Shown piece by piece: positions 27,418 through 36,079 of a DNA stretch of 64,000 bases. This stretch comes from G963664115 sp965216035 (GTDB lineage Bacteria; Acidobacteriota; Terriglobia; 20CM-2-55-15). The notes under the pieces were generated by a model. That model was not told the origin of the DNA. It made no database searches and saw nothing but the letters and a program-made list of their open reading frames with translations. Location of the stretch: contig CBDCFM010000020.1 of NCBI GenBank assembly GCA_965216035.1, forward strand, positions 496,001-560,000. Direction: 5' to 3'. How positions within the stretch are numbered: position 1 is the first letter of the stretch; every line of letters begins with the position of its first letter. The translations under genes were made by a program, and so were the position numbers.

Positions 27418-27930
27418 TTATAACTGAGCGTCTTGAAGAACGACGATGGGATCTCTAAACATTTTTGAATTCGGAATCAGAATTCTGCCGTTTTGTCCGT
27501 CCAGTTCCGTGTACCGCAGATCGATCGAGATGACAACTCCGTCAAAACCCGAAAGCTGGATGCGGTTTCCAATGTCAAACGGGCTATAGAGCAGGATCAA
27601 AACGCCCGCAAGGAGGTTTGAAATAGTGTCCCTCAAGGCGAATCCGAGGGCGAATCCTGTTAACCCCAGCCCGGTGACAATTGCGGAGACATCAACTCCC
27701 AGGTTTCCGAGTGCCGTCACTGAACCCAAGGTGATCAATGCTATCTTGGCAGTCCGCGCAAGCAACAAGGCGACCCTGGGGTCCTGTTGCAGGTGTCTAG
27801 CCCCCTTTTTGATTGCGCGGGCGACCAGACGGGCGAAAATCCAAAAGACGACAAACAGAGCCAGGGCGAATCCGAGTTGGGGTATCCAAAGCCTGATTTC
27901 ATCCAGGAGGGTTTGGGCTAAATTTTCCAT
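27418..27930 (-). CDS. Small MscS-family mechanosensitive channel
   Basis: This is a 170-residue inner-membrane protein. Two hydrophobic segments are followed by the pore-lining TM3 region (VSAIVTGLGLTGFALGFALRD) and the short beta domain (LLYSPFDIGNRIQL, RILIPNSKMF). It lacks the C-terminal cage domain of E. coli MscS, as many short homologues do. ATG 27930 is preferred because GGAG precedes it; an upstream in-frame start at 27975 is possible. It should release solutes on osmotic downshift. It is monocistronic. Confidence 0.85.
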   Translation of the reverse strand: MENLAQTLLDEIRLWIPQLGFALALFVVFWIFARLVARAIKKGARHLQQDPRVALLLARTAKIALITLGSVTALGNLGVDVSAIVTGLGLTGFALGFALRDTISNLLAGVLILLYSPFDIGNRIQLSGFDGVVISIDLRYTELDGQNGRILIPNSKMFRDPIVVLQDAQL

Positions 27931-28367
27931 GATAAGGATCTCCAATCTCTTCAATGAACGTTTTCGGGCAGACACTCATTCCAGGTCGGTAGTGCTGATA
28001 TAAAGAGAGTCGCGCCAAAAAACAGTCGATCATTTGCTGCCCCAACGAGCGGAGACTGTCAGCGCTCGTGGAATCAGCTAACCATCCTCTCGTTTCGGCC
28101 GCTTGGCCTCATCTACCCGACGACGGGGACCGTTTTAGCGGGTTTCTGTGGCGGCAGAGATAACGAGACCGCGAACCCAGCTGAGATAGCTGGGATGAAA
28201 GTGCAACGGAAACAGCACCGGGCATCCGCGACACGCTGAACGCAAATCCTTGGGCTGAGCAATCTGTGCCCCAGCTGCCCTCTCTCGACGAGTCGCTGAG
28301 CCGGAAGGAGACTTCTGTTCGCCAGCGTCAGCTACATGAGTGTACAGCGCCTATTGCCGTTTCAAGC
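27931..28367. other. Intergenic region of 437 bases
   Basis: No gene, RNA or notable repeat was recognised on either strand. Confidence 0.4.
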
Positions 28368-28589
28368 TTACGGATTCTTCTGGTGGGAGAACACTTTCGC
28401 GCCACTATAGTCCGCCCGATGGCCACATTCAGCCGCACTGCACGTGAGCAACAGCCTCGCCGGCGGCTCGAACGGGCCGCGTCCTTCGGTTCGATCGAGA
28501 CCGAACAGGATCGGTGCGCGGCATTTCCTGCAGCGCACACATAAGTACCAGCGTTTGTCAGTCCATCTGGTGGATCGGGATAGTTGCAT
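28368..28589 (-). CDS. Small zinc-ribbon-like protein
   Basis: This is a 73-residue protein with CVRCRKC near the N-terminus and a second Cys/His group (LTCSAAECGHRADYS), separated by APILFGLDRTEGRGPF. The spacing suggests a zinc ribbon. I cannot name the family. The start is uncertain, since no good ribosome site precedes ATG 28589. It is isolated between the channel gene and the lectin-like gene. Confidence 0.5.
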   Translation of the reverse strand: MQLSRSTRWTDKRWYLCVRCRKCRAPILFGLDRTEGRGPFEPPARLLLTCSAAECGHRADYSGAKVFSHQKNP

Positions 28590-28858
28590 AAGGGCTCGGT
28601 TCTAGGGGATAGGCCCCTTCGGTGAAACTCAGCCAATGGATCGTAACAATCCAGTTTATCACGCTCATACGACGCTTCGGCAATCGTTCGGGACCTGACC
28701 CTATCCTTGCCAATATCCCTGCCACCTAGATAGACTGATCCGTGTTTCGCCGTTCTTCTTTGCGACACATCAATGCGATGGAGTCGGCTCTGAGCTGGCC
28801 TACTTCGACCGTGCCGCATCGAGATAATATTGAAGAAGTGATTCCAAGGGAGTCTGCA

Positions 28859-29500
28859 ATGGCGCAAGTTCAGAGGCTTCTTGCCGCGGTCATGTTTCTG
28901 GTTCTGGCAAATCTGCCGGGGCTTGCGCAGGATACGCGTATGAGTTTTTTTGTGACCAGTGCCGGTTCGGGCGACGGAGGTAATCTAGGTGGCCTGATTG
29001 GAGCCGATTCCCATTGCCAGCAACTGGCATCGGCCGTCGGTGCCGGCAACAAGACGTGGGTGGCCTATCTGAGCCAGAGCCAGAGGGCCGTCACGATTAA
29101 CGCTCGCGACCGCATCGGGAATGGACCATGGTACAGCCCCACAGGCATCAAAGTTGCCGACAATGTCGAAGATTTGCACTCCGATAGCTCCAATGTGACT
29201 GGGCGCACCGCTTTGACGGAGCGCGGCGAGGCCGTTTCTAACCATGACATACTGACCGGATCCCAGCCTGACGGCACAGCCTTTCCCTTTGCAATGATGG
29301 ACATGCTGGACTTCGACGCGCACACGATGACTTGCGCGAACTGGACCAGCAACTCCAGCGACCACTGGGCCATGATTGGCCACAGCGACCGTGACGGAAG
29401 CGTTGGCTTTTCGTCCTGGATCGGGGCGCATCCGATCCGAAGCTGCAGTGAGGCCGATGGCGGCACGGGTTTCCTCTTTTATTGCTTCGCTATCGATTGA
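28859..29500 (+). CDS. Exported lectin-like protein (DUF1554-like)
   Basis: This is a 213-residue protein with a signal peptide (about 1-22, ending GLAQ). The mature part starts MSFFVTSAGSGDGGNLGGL and contains DSHCQQLA, TWVAYLSQS, NARDRIGNGPWY, HDILTGSQPDGTA and a Cys-containing end (RSCSEADGGTGFLFYCF). This matches a family often named lectin, with a C-type-lectin-like arrangement and paired cysteines. Start 28859 is chosen for GGGAG upstream; the longer frame from 28742 has no signal. The ligand is unknown. Confidence 0.72.
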   Translation: MAQVQRLLAAVMFLVLANLPGLAQDTRMSFFVTSAGSGDGGNLGGLIGADSHCQQLASAVGAGNKTWVAYLSQSQRAVTINARDRIGNGPWYSPTGIKVADNVEDLHSDSSNVTGRTALTERGEAVSNHDILTGSQPDGTAFPFAMMDMLDFDAHTMTCANWTSNSSDHWAMIGHSDRDGSVGFSSWIGAHPIRSCSEADGGTGFLFYCFAID

Positions 29501-29857
29501 AGTCGATTCGCAACCAACGCGTTACGGAGTGAATGCTGAGCTACTTTTCTGGCGAATCAGGGCGTGGAGCGTGTTCATTCGCCTCGGCCTCATTGCACCG
29601 GCAGGCGATGGAACGCTGGAATAACTAAGCATCAAAGTGGTTTATAGAGCACTGCGGCCTAAGAGGCCGTCTTTGAAAAAACACAGAATTGTGTTTAAAA
29701 GAGACGGTGATGATCAATTCTTGTTCAAGAGACCGGCGGGAAGGAAATTATTCGCTGGTGCGGGCCCGCCGTTGTAAGATGGGCCCATTCCATTCTGGAG
29801 AGCCAAAGGGACTAGAAATCCCGGATACGACCGGTTGAGGATTTGGGAGGTTCAACA
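29501..29857. other. Intergenic region upstream of cassette copy B
   Basis: This region is 357 bases. It carries a hairpin at 29667-29707 and should hold the promoter for the long operon that starts at 29858. No ORF is convincing. Confidence 0.4.
29667..29707 (+). terminator. Bipartite hairpin, possible terminator
   Basis: CCGTCT (29667-29672) pairs with AGACGG (29702-29707), and inside it AAACACA (29679-29685) pairs with TGTGTTT (29690-29696) around loop GAAT. It lies after the lectin-like gene and before the next operon, so it may separate the two transcripts. No long T run follows. Confidence 0.4.
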
Positions 29858-30502
29858 ATGCGCCTGATTCCAGTCATCGCGGCTGTGCTAAGTGTGTTTA
29901 TTGTGTGCCCTTCATTTGCGCAAGGCTGGATCGAGTTTGCCAGCCAGGAAGACTACTTCACTATCAATTTTCCGAGTGAACCTGATGTACAGGACATTAC
30001 CTACGACACGGAATATTTCATCACCTTGCCGGGGCGAATCTATAGCTACGAGGATCGAGGGAGCCGCTATTCGGTCACCGTCGTTGATTACACGGATGCT
30101 GCCCAAAGACACACAGAGCTAAGGGATAGCTGCCTAGCCAGCGGAGCAGATGGGGACAGTTGCACTTACCGTTTGGCGACTGATTTGCGAGGAGCGATCG
30201 ACTATGCGACATGGGAGTTCTTGAAGAGGGACGACGCCAAGCTCACGCATTTTGTGTACACACAGGCGGACCGCGTTGAAGGCCATGCCCTGCAGTTCGA
30301 CAACGCCGATGGAACCCGCACGTACGTGGCGATCCATATGCACGAAGACCGTCTCTATATCCTGGATGGAACCGTGTCCGCGAATTCAGTGCCGCCGTCC
30401 TTGTTCCAGCAATCCATGGGATTCCTTGACGAGGAGGGGAATTCAGTTCGATATGATTCCCCCTATACCAACGGATTTCCACCACCCCCGCGTGTCAGAT
30501 GA
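29858..30502 (+). CDS. Exported hypothetical protein, cassette copy B
   Basis: This is a 214-residue paralogue of the protein at 23839-24480, similar along its whole length (both share GWIE at the mature start, LPGRIYSYE, MHEDRLYIL and TNGFPPPPR at the end). The signal peptide ends near PSFAQ. Start 29858 follows GGGAGGTTCAACA. No family is recognised. It heads a row of genes in one direction that continues to the cytochrome c and MetE-like genes, which makes it a likely member of that envelope system. Confidence 0.75.
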   Translation: MRLIPVIAAVLSVFIVCPSFAQGWIEFASQEDYFTINFPSEPDVQDITYDTEYFITLPGRIYSYEDRGSRYSVTVVDYTDAAQRHTELRDSCLASGADGDSCTYRLATDLRGAIDYATWEFLKRDDAKLTHFVYTQADRVEGHALQFDNADGTRTYVAIHMHEDRLYILDGTVSANSVPPSLFQQSMGFLDEEGNSVRYDSPYTNGFPPPPRVR

Positions 30503-30573
30503 CCGCCCGCGGGTGACTAAATGGTGACTAGATATGGATAATCGTGAAACCTTTTCTTTTGATCTTGTAGGAG

Positions 30574-30972
30574 GTGAGTATGCACTTCAGATTCTTCAGC
30601 GTTGCTGCAATTTGTGCAGTTGTTCTGGCTGTGCCGGCTCTGGCACACCACTCCCACGGCAACTACGACGCATCCACATGGATGCTTTATGAGGGTACCG
30701 TCAGAGAATTGCATTTGATCCGTCCGCATTCCTGGATCTACCTGGACATTGAGGACGATGAGGGTCAGAGCGCGCTGTGGGCTCTAGAGGCCGCCGGTCC
30801 CGACACAATCCGAAGAAATGGAGTCAACACCGACGACATCAAACCCGGCGATACCATCCAAGTGCGGTGTCATCGGCAAAGGGATGGCGGTCCCGGCTGT
30901 CTTTTGGGGTTTATCACACCCTTACATGGGGACGCCGCGCGCGGCCATGGCGTCGAGAAGGAGTGGGATTAG
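30574..30972 (+). CDS. DUF6152-family exported protein, cassette copy B
   Basis: This is a 132-residue paralogue of the protein at 24546-24938, with the same AHHSH start of the mature chain, EGTVRELHLIRPHSWIYLDI core, the two cysteines (RCHRQRDGGPGC) and the LHGDAARGHGVE ending. A strong ribosome site AGGAGGTGAGT precedes the ATG. The GlcG-like gene starts 13 bases after its stop, so cotranscription is very likely. Confidence 0.82.
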   Translation: MSMHFRFFSVAAICAVVLAVPALAHHSHGNYDASTWMLYEGTVRELHLIRPHSWIYLDIEDDEGQSALWALEAAGPDTIRRNGVNTDDIKPGDTIQVRCHRQRDGGPGCLLGFITPLHGDAARGHGVEKEWD

Positions 30973-30984
30973 CAAGGAGGTCCG

Positions 30985-31476
30985 ATGCTTGAGACGTTGC
31001 GGGCGCTGGCGGTATTCGGAATCTTAGCGACCCTGTCCTCCCTCGCGAATGCTCAAGGCGTTGTGATGCAGCGCAACGTGTCGCTCGAGATGGCGAAGAA
31101 CATCGCCGAAGCCACCCTGGCGGAATGCGAGTCCCGAGGGTTCAATACAGCCGTGGCCGTCGTAGACCGCGCCGGCCAGTCGATGGTGATGCTGCGCACC
31201 GAGGAGGCTACGGCACAGATGTTGGAGATGGCGCGGCGCAAGGCATACACCGCGCGTATGTTCCGCAGAACGACGCTAGATTTTCAGTACCGTACGGAAG
31301 ACCCCGCCCGGGCCCCACAACACCAGATTTTCGATATTCTCGCGCTCGGCGGTGGCGTACCAATCCAGGTGGGCGACGACACAATCGGAGCGGTCGGCAG
31401 CGCGGGATCCACCCAGGCGACAGACGATGCGTGCGCGAAGGCGGGTGTCGCCAGTGTGGCAGACTTCCTGAGGTAG
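30985..31476 (+). CDS. Exported GlcG/HbpS-like (DUF336) protein
   Basis: This is a 163-residue protein with a signal peptide (about 1-23, ending NAQ) and a DUF336 domain: VSLEMAKNIAEATLAECESRG, TAVAVVDRAGQSMVMLR, then ALGGGVPIQVGDDTIGAVGSAGST and a final DDACAKAGV. Family members bind haem or help catabolic enzymes. AAGGAGG lies before the ATG. It is embedded between the DUF6152 gene and the thiamine-diphosphate enzyme gene, so it may serve that enzyme or the cytochrome c. It is the second member in this window (compare 2859-3440). Confidence 0.85.
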   Translation: MLETLRALAVFGILATLSSLANAQGVVMQRNVSLEMAKNIAEATLAECESRGFNTAVAVVDRAGQSMVMLRTEEATAQMLEMARRKAYTARMFRRTTLDFQYRTEDPARAPQHQIFDILALGGGVPIQVGDDTIGAVGSAGSTQATDDACAKAGVASVADFLR

Positions 31477-31537
31477 GGGCGCCGGCGCGTGCCTGCTGTC
31501 GGCAGATATTGAGCGAAGCTCGTAGGAGGGCAAGAAG

Positions 31538-33400
31538 TTGAAGAAGTCCACGAAACGTAGCGAAGGGACTGTCGGTCGGCGCAATTTTATCAAGAATGCC
31601 GCGGGTGGTGCTGTGGCCGCGGGTGCGTCGGCCTTGGTTGCAAAGCCAGTTGCGGCCGCAACTGAATCTGTGGCCCCGGGTCCATCGCCTGTGGTGCAGG
31701 TGAATTCGAATGCGAAGTATGGTTCTGATTTCATGGTCGACGTCCTCAAGTCTCTGGATATCGAATACTGCGCCGCGAATACCTCAGCAAATTTCCTCGG
31801 ACTGCACGAGTCCATTATCAACTACGGCGGAAACCAGGGACCGGAGTGGTTGACGGCTTGCCACGAAGAGCATTCCGTTGCGATGTCCCAGGGCTACTTC
31901 AAGATCGAAGGCAAGCCGATGATGATTCTTGCCGACGCCACAGTCGGGTTGATGCACGCTTCAATGGCGGTCTACAACTCGTATTGCGACCGCGTCCCGG
32001 TCCTCCTTTTCTTAGGCAACAAACTCGATGCCACCGAACGGAACGGCTTCACGGCCGGTGCCCATGCCGCTCAGGATCCCGCGGGGCTCGTCCGCGACTT
32101 CACCAAATGGGACGACTCCCCCGTCTCGCTCCAGCACTTCGCCGAATCCACGGTACGGGCGTATCAGACCGCGATGACGCCGCCCCAGGAGCCAGTAGCC
32201 GTATTGGTTGAATCGACACTTGCGGATGGCCTGGCTCCGGAAGGCCTGAGAATTCCTAAATTGACGCTCAACGCGCCGCCGGCGGGCGACAGGGCGGCGG
32301 TGACAGAAGCCGCGCGCATGCTGGTAGGTGCAGAAAACCCACTGATCGTCGCTGGTCGCGTGGCCCGGACCGCGGAGGGGATTGATCTGCTCGTCGAACT
32401 GGCGGATGCCCTGCAGGCGCAGGTCTGGGATCAGCGCCAACGCATGAACTTCCCAACGAACAACCCACTGTTCACTCAAACGGACTCCGGAGCGGATGTG
32501 ATCCTGGCCCTCGACGTCAGGGATCATTACGGTCTGGGCCACCGTGGAAACGTCAAGACGGATGCTCGAACAATCGGCATTTCACCTGTGATTCTGAACC
32601 ACAAGTCCGTTTATGGAGAGACTGGACGTTATGCGGAAGCGGACGTGTCAATTCCGGCCGATCCGCAGGCAACCTTGCCGGCCCTGATCGAAGAGGTAAG
32701 GCGTTTGACGACCGGTGACCGAAGGCGGGTCTTCGCGGAACGGGGCACCGCCCATGCGGCCACCTATAATCGTGTGAGGGAACGGGCTCGACGTGAGGCT
32801 GCCGTCGGATGGAATTCGAGGCCCATCAGCACCGCGCGCCTGTCGGCGGAGATGTGGGATGTCATGAAAGACGAAGACTGGTCCCTCGTCGGAAAAGATA
32901 GCTGGATCAGCTTCTGGCCGACCCGGCTATGGAATTTTTCGAAACCCTATCACTTCATCGGTGAGCAGGGCGCTTCCGGCATCGGTTATGCTGCCCCTGC
33001 CGCAGTCGGGGCTGCTCTGGCCAATAGAAAGTACGGGCGGGTTAGCGTCAACATCCAGTGCGACGGCGACCTCAATTACGTTTCGAGCGTGTTGTGGACG
33101 GCAGTCCATCACCAGATCCCGCTTCTCGAGGTCATGCACAACAACCGCGGGTGGCACCAGGAAGTGATGGGCCTGACGCGGACATGCGCCAATCGCAATC
33201 GAGGCATCGAAAACGCGCACATTGGCACCACGCTCATCGAGCCTCATATTGACTATGCGGGCATGGCGCGGTCCTATGGAATGTACGCTGAAGGTCCCAT
33301 CGAAAACCCAAACGATCTCGGCCCCGCGCTCCGCCGCGGAATTCAACGGATCAAGGCTGGTGAGCCGGCGTTGATCGACGTCGTGACGCAGCCACGTTAG
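31538..33400 (+). CDS. Tat-exported thiamine-diphosphate-dependent enzyme (acetolactate synthase-like)
   Basis: This is a 620-residue enzyme of the acetolactate synthase/pyruvate oxidase/benzoylformate decarboxylase superfamily. Residues 1-41 look like a twin-arginine signal (GRRNFIKNAAGG, Arg14-Arg15, then an Ala-rich core). The PYR domain has the catalytic Glu110 in ACHEEHSVAMSQGY. A central domain follows, then the PP domain with the cofactor motif near residue 508 (CDGDLNY ... HNNRGW). The start is TTG 31538 after GTAGGAGGG. Export of such an enzyme is unusual. A cytochrome c gene starts 12 bases later and could accept electrons from a decarboxylated intermediate. The substrate is unknown. 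Confidence 0.85.
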   Translation: MKKSTKRSEGTVGRRNFIKNAAGGAVAAGASALVAKPVAAATESVAPGPSPVVQVNSNAKYGSDFMVDVLKSLDIEYCAANTSANFLGLHESIINYGGNQGPEWLTACHEEHSVAMSQGYFKIEGKPMMILADATVGLMHASMAVYNSYCDRVPVLLFLGNKLDATERNGFTAGAHAAQDPAGLVRDFTKWDDSPVSLQHFAESTVRAYQTAMTPPQEPVAVLVESTLADGLAPEGLRIPKLTLNAPPAGDRAAVTEAARMLVGAENPLIVAGRVARTAEGIDLLVELADALQAQVWDQRQRMNFPTNNPLFTQTDSGADVILALDVRDHYGLGHRGNVKTDARTIGISPVILNHKSVYGETGRYAEADVSIPADPQATLPALIEEVRRLTTGDRRRVFAERGTAHAATYNRVRERARREAAVGWNSRPISTARLSAEMWDVMKDEDWSLVGKDSWISFWPTRLWNFSKPYHFIGEQGASGIGYAAPAAVGAALANRKYGRVSVNIQCDGDLNYVSSVLWTAVHHQIPLLEVMHNNRGWHQEVMGLTRTCANRNRGIENAHIGTTLIEPHIDYAGMARSYGMYAEGPIENPNDLGPALRRGIQRIKAGEPALIDVVTQPR

Positions 33401-33411
33401 GGGAGTACAAC

Positions 33412-33780
33412 ATGAAACGGTTGGTATGGATTGTCTTGCCGTTTGCACTCGCGCTGGGTTCGCTCGGACCAGGGGCGGTGGCCCAGACCCGTGGTGAGGA
33501 CGTTGAAGGTAGCGCCGTAGCTGGCGAAGAGCTGTATCTGAAGAATTACTGTTGGTCCTGCCACGGCTACGCAGGGGCCGGTGCCTCTACCGGGCCGCGG
33601 CTCGCCCAAACCCAGTTCACAGCCGAAGGATTCACTGCTTACATAAGGGGTCCCGTCCGCATGCCGCCCTACAGGGTCGAGGTGTTAACGGATTCGGAAG
33701 CGTCCGACATCTTCGCTTATATTCGAACGTTTCCAGCTCCACCACCGCTAGAGGACATCCCGCTGCTCGATCTGGACTGA
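33412..33780 (+). CDS. Exported class I cytochrome c
   Basis: This is a 122-residue protein with a signal peptide (about 1-25, ending AVAQ), the haem-binding motif CWSCH (47-51), and a probable axial Met84 in VRMPPY. It is a single-haem periplasmic electron carrier. GGGGAG precedes the ATG. It lies between the Tat-exported thiamine-diphosphate enzyme and the MetE-like gene, with gaps of 11 and 19 bases, so it is almost certainly in the same operon. The Pro-rich C-terminus is longer than usual. Confidence 0.88.
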   Translation: MKRLVWIVLPFALALGSLGPGAVAQTRGEDVEGSAVAGEELYLKNYCWSCHGYAGAGASTGPRLAQTQFTAEGFTAYIRGPVRMPPYRVEVLTDSEASDIFAYIRTFPAPPPLEDIPLLDLD

Positions 33781-33799
33781 CCGGGCAGGTGGGCCTGCT

Positions 33800-34852
33800 A
33801 TGGCTCCAATTGTGCATTTCGTTGGTAGCATCCCGCTGCCCGATGCCGAAAGCGTTTTTCGCGACCTTGCCGCCGCCGTCGGCCCGTACCTGGTCCGCTT
33901 GCCCGACGGCGAGACCGGTATTCGTAAGAGCTGGATCAAGTTTCTGCAAGACGTGCTGGCCAATTCCCGCGCGATAGAAATCGCAGATAACCTGCCCCCG
34001 TTCCAGTTCGTGCAGCATGACGGCAAGGTTGTGCGCGAAATCCCGCGGCTCCGGATCATAGCGGGCAAAAGACCCAAGACGGAGGACTTCGAAACAGGCT
34101 ATGCCGACATGGCCATCGAGTCCTGGGGAAAGTTCGAACGTCTCCAAAACGACGGCGTCATCCCGGTGGGCGTGAAGTTTCAGATCTCCATCCCGACGCC
34201 GATAGCGCCCACCTACAACAATATGGTGCCCGAAGACCGGCCCGCCCTGCTGGGGGAACTCACCCGTCACTTTATCGGCGAGGTCAACAAGATCGCCAAG
34301 ACCCTGCCTAACGAACGCATTTCGATCCAGTGGGACGTGTGCCAGGAGGTTCTGGCGTGGGAGGGTTACTATCCCGAGGGACCGGTCGATTTCCGGACCG
34401 AGGCACTCGACATCCTTTCCCAGATTGGCGATGCAGTGCCCACAGGAATCGACCTCGGCTACCATCTCTGCTACGGCAGCCCGGCGGATGCACACATGGT
34501 GTTGCCCGCCGACAGCGGTATCATGGTCGAGATGGCCAACGGTGTAGCCCGGCGCGTCAATCGGTCCATCGAGTACTTCCATATGCCGGTGATCCAGAAT
34601 CGCACCGACGACGCGTATTTCGAGCCGATGAAACGCTTAAATCTGAGTACTCAGACTGAAATTTATCTTGGCCTCATCCATCGCGAGGATCATGAGGGCA
34701 ACAGGGCGAGGCTCGCCGCCGCCCGCCGCCACGCACGGGTCGATGGCGTCAGCACTGAATGCGGCATGGCGCGTGGCGACCCGGAGAAGTTCCCGGCCTT
34801 GCTGGCGGATCACGCCGACACCGCAAAACTTGTCGGGAGATTTGCCGTATGA
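33800..34852 (+). CDS. MetE/UROD-superfamily zinc protein
   Basis: This is a 350-residue protein resembling the C-terminal catalytic half of cobalamin-independent methionine synthase. The zinc ligands are preserved: His222 and Cys224 in GYHLCYG, Glu244 in MVEMANG, and Cys321 in STECGMARG. The N-terminal folate-binding half of MetE is absent. No signal peptide is seen, so it acts in the cytoplasm, unlike its operon neighbours. Such stand-alone proteins may transfer methyl groups between small thiols or demethylate a substrate. The start ATG 33800 is 20 bases after the cytochrome c gene. Confidence 0.78.
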   Translation: MAPIVHFVGSIPLPDAESVFRDLAAAVGPYLVRLPDGETGIRKSWIKFLQDVLANSRAIEIADNLPPFQFVQHDGKVVREIPRLRIIAGKRPKTEDFETGYADMAIESWGKFERLQNDGVIPVGVKFQISIPTPIAPTYNNMVPEDRPALLGELTRHFIGEVNKIAKTLPNERISIQWDVCQEVLAWEGYYPEGPVDFRTEALDILSQIGDAVPTGIDLGYHLCYGSPADAHMVLPADSGIMVEMANGVARRVNRSIEYFHMPVIQNRTDDAYFEPMKRLNLSTQTEIYLGLIHREDHEGNRARLAAARRHARVDGVSTECGMARGDPEKFPALLADHADTAKLVGRFAV

Positions 34853-34941
34853 GCCAGCGCTTGTGGCGCGGACAATTCTTAGCATGGGGCAATCGGTCCT
34901 TCGGCCCGAACCCCAGCGTGAACGCACAACAAACAGAAGCG

Positions 34942-34960
34942 GTGCGGTCATAGACCGCAC
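34942..34960. repeat. REP-like palindrome, copy 1
   Basis: The 19-base palindrome GTGCGGTCATAGACCGCAC sits between the MetE-like gene and the hydrolase gene. A near-identical copy lies at 35993-36011, on the other side of the hydrolase gene. Both are preceded by AAGC or AAAGCG. Confidence 0.65.
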
Positions 34961-34998
34961 GCGCAGACACGCGGCGATGCCGCAGGGAGTAATGCACG

Positions 34999-35880
34999 AT
35001 GCGAACGCGTTTCTTTGTATTCCATGTTCTTCTGGCTGCAGTCGTGGTGTTGCTGAATGCTTCGGCACTCAGGGCCCAGGGCCAGGGTGCAGTCCCCTAC
35101 CAGACCATACAGGTTACCGATAACGTCTACATCTTCCAGTACGGCGGTAGCCAGTCGATGTTTTTGGTGACACCAGACGGAGTCATTGCGGCGGATCCGA
35201 TTAATCCACAGGCTTCAAGCATCTATCTTGCAGAGATCAGGAAGATCACCTCCGAGCCGGTGCGGTACGTCGTTTACAGCCATCATCATATTGACCACGT
35301 GAGGGGTGGTGCGCCATTCAAGGAGGCTGGAGCCACCTTTGTCGCACACCGGCAGGCCAAAGAGGCTCTCCTCAGTCTGGGTGTGCCCGACGTTGTTATT
35401 CCGGACCTTGTGGTGGACGACCAAACCGTTCTAACTCTCGGCGGCGTGCAGTTGGAGCTTAATTTCGTCGGACGGAATCACAGCGACAACAGCCTAGTCA
35501 TGCGCGTGCCTGATGATGGGATAATATTCGCGGTCGATTTCCTTCCGATTCGGGAATTGCCGTTCCGTAACTTCCCGGACTCCTATCTCCTCGAATATTT
35601 CGAGTCGATCGACCGAGTTCTAGCGATGGACTGGGATCGTATAATCGCCGGCCACAGTCGTCAGGGCGGAATCGGAACGAAGGACGATATTCGTGGGCTC
35701 AAAGTCTATCTTGATGAATTGTTCGGATTGGTTCGGACCGCGAACGAGGAGGGGAAGTGCTTCGATGCGGCATTCCAGGAAATTCAGCTTCCAAGCGTGG
35801 CCGCGGACTGGATACGCCAGGAGTTTCTGCCCGGCAACATCGAACGGATGTGTTATTTCTTTAGAAACGGCTATCGCTAA
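34999..35880 (+). CDS. Exported metallo-beta-lactamase-fold hydrolase
   Basis: This is a 293-residue protein with a signal peptide (about 1-27, ending LRAQ). The metal motif HHHIDH (His95, His97, Asp99, His100) and a later His in RNHSDNS define the fold; the final His is in IIAGHSRQ. It is closest to quinoprotein-relay and SoxH-like periplasmic hydrolases rather than true lactamases. GGGAG lies upstream of the ATG. It follows the MetE-like gene by 146 bases that contain a palindromic repeat, so it may be a separate transcript of the same pathway. Confidence 0.85.
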   Translation: MRTRFFVFHVLLAAVVVLLNASALRAQGQGAVPYQTIQVTDNVYIFQYGGSQSMFLVTPDGVIAADPINPQASSIYLAEIRKITSEPVRYVVYSHHHIDHVRGGAPFKEAGATFVAHRQAKEALLSLGVPDVVIPDLVVDDQTVLTLGGVQLELNFVGRNHSDNSLVMRVPDDGIIFAVDFLPIRELPFRNFPDSYLLEYFESIDRVLAMDWDRIIAGHSRQGGIGTKDDIRGLKVYLDELFGLVRTANEEGKCFDAAFQEIQLPSVAADWIRQEFLPGNIERMCYFFRNGYR

Positions 35881-35992
35881 ATACAAAGCATGCCTGAACT
35901 ACGTTGATCGTAACTCAGGCGGTTTACGGATCGACTATTTTCGCCAATGACGCGTGCCTCTGAACTATAAGTGCGCACGAGCAATGAAAGCG

Positions 35993-36011
35993 GTGCGGTC
36001 GTAGACCGCGC
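35993..36011. repeat. REP-like palindrome, copy 2
   Basis: GTGCGGTCGTAGACCGCGC is a near copy of the palindrome at 34942-34960, downstream of the hydrolase gene and in the same orientation. Confidence 0.65.
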
Positions 36012-36079
36012 CTACAGGGGCAAGGAAACATGATTGGACAGACACACGCTCACGACTCTGGACGAACCTCGGGCATTCT

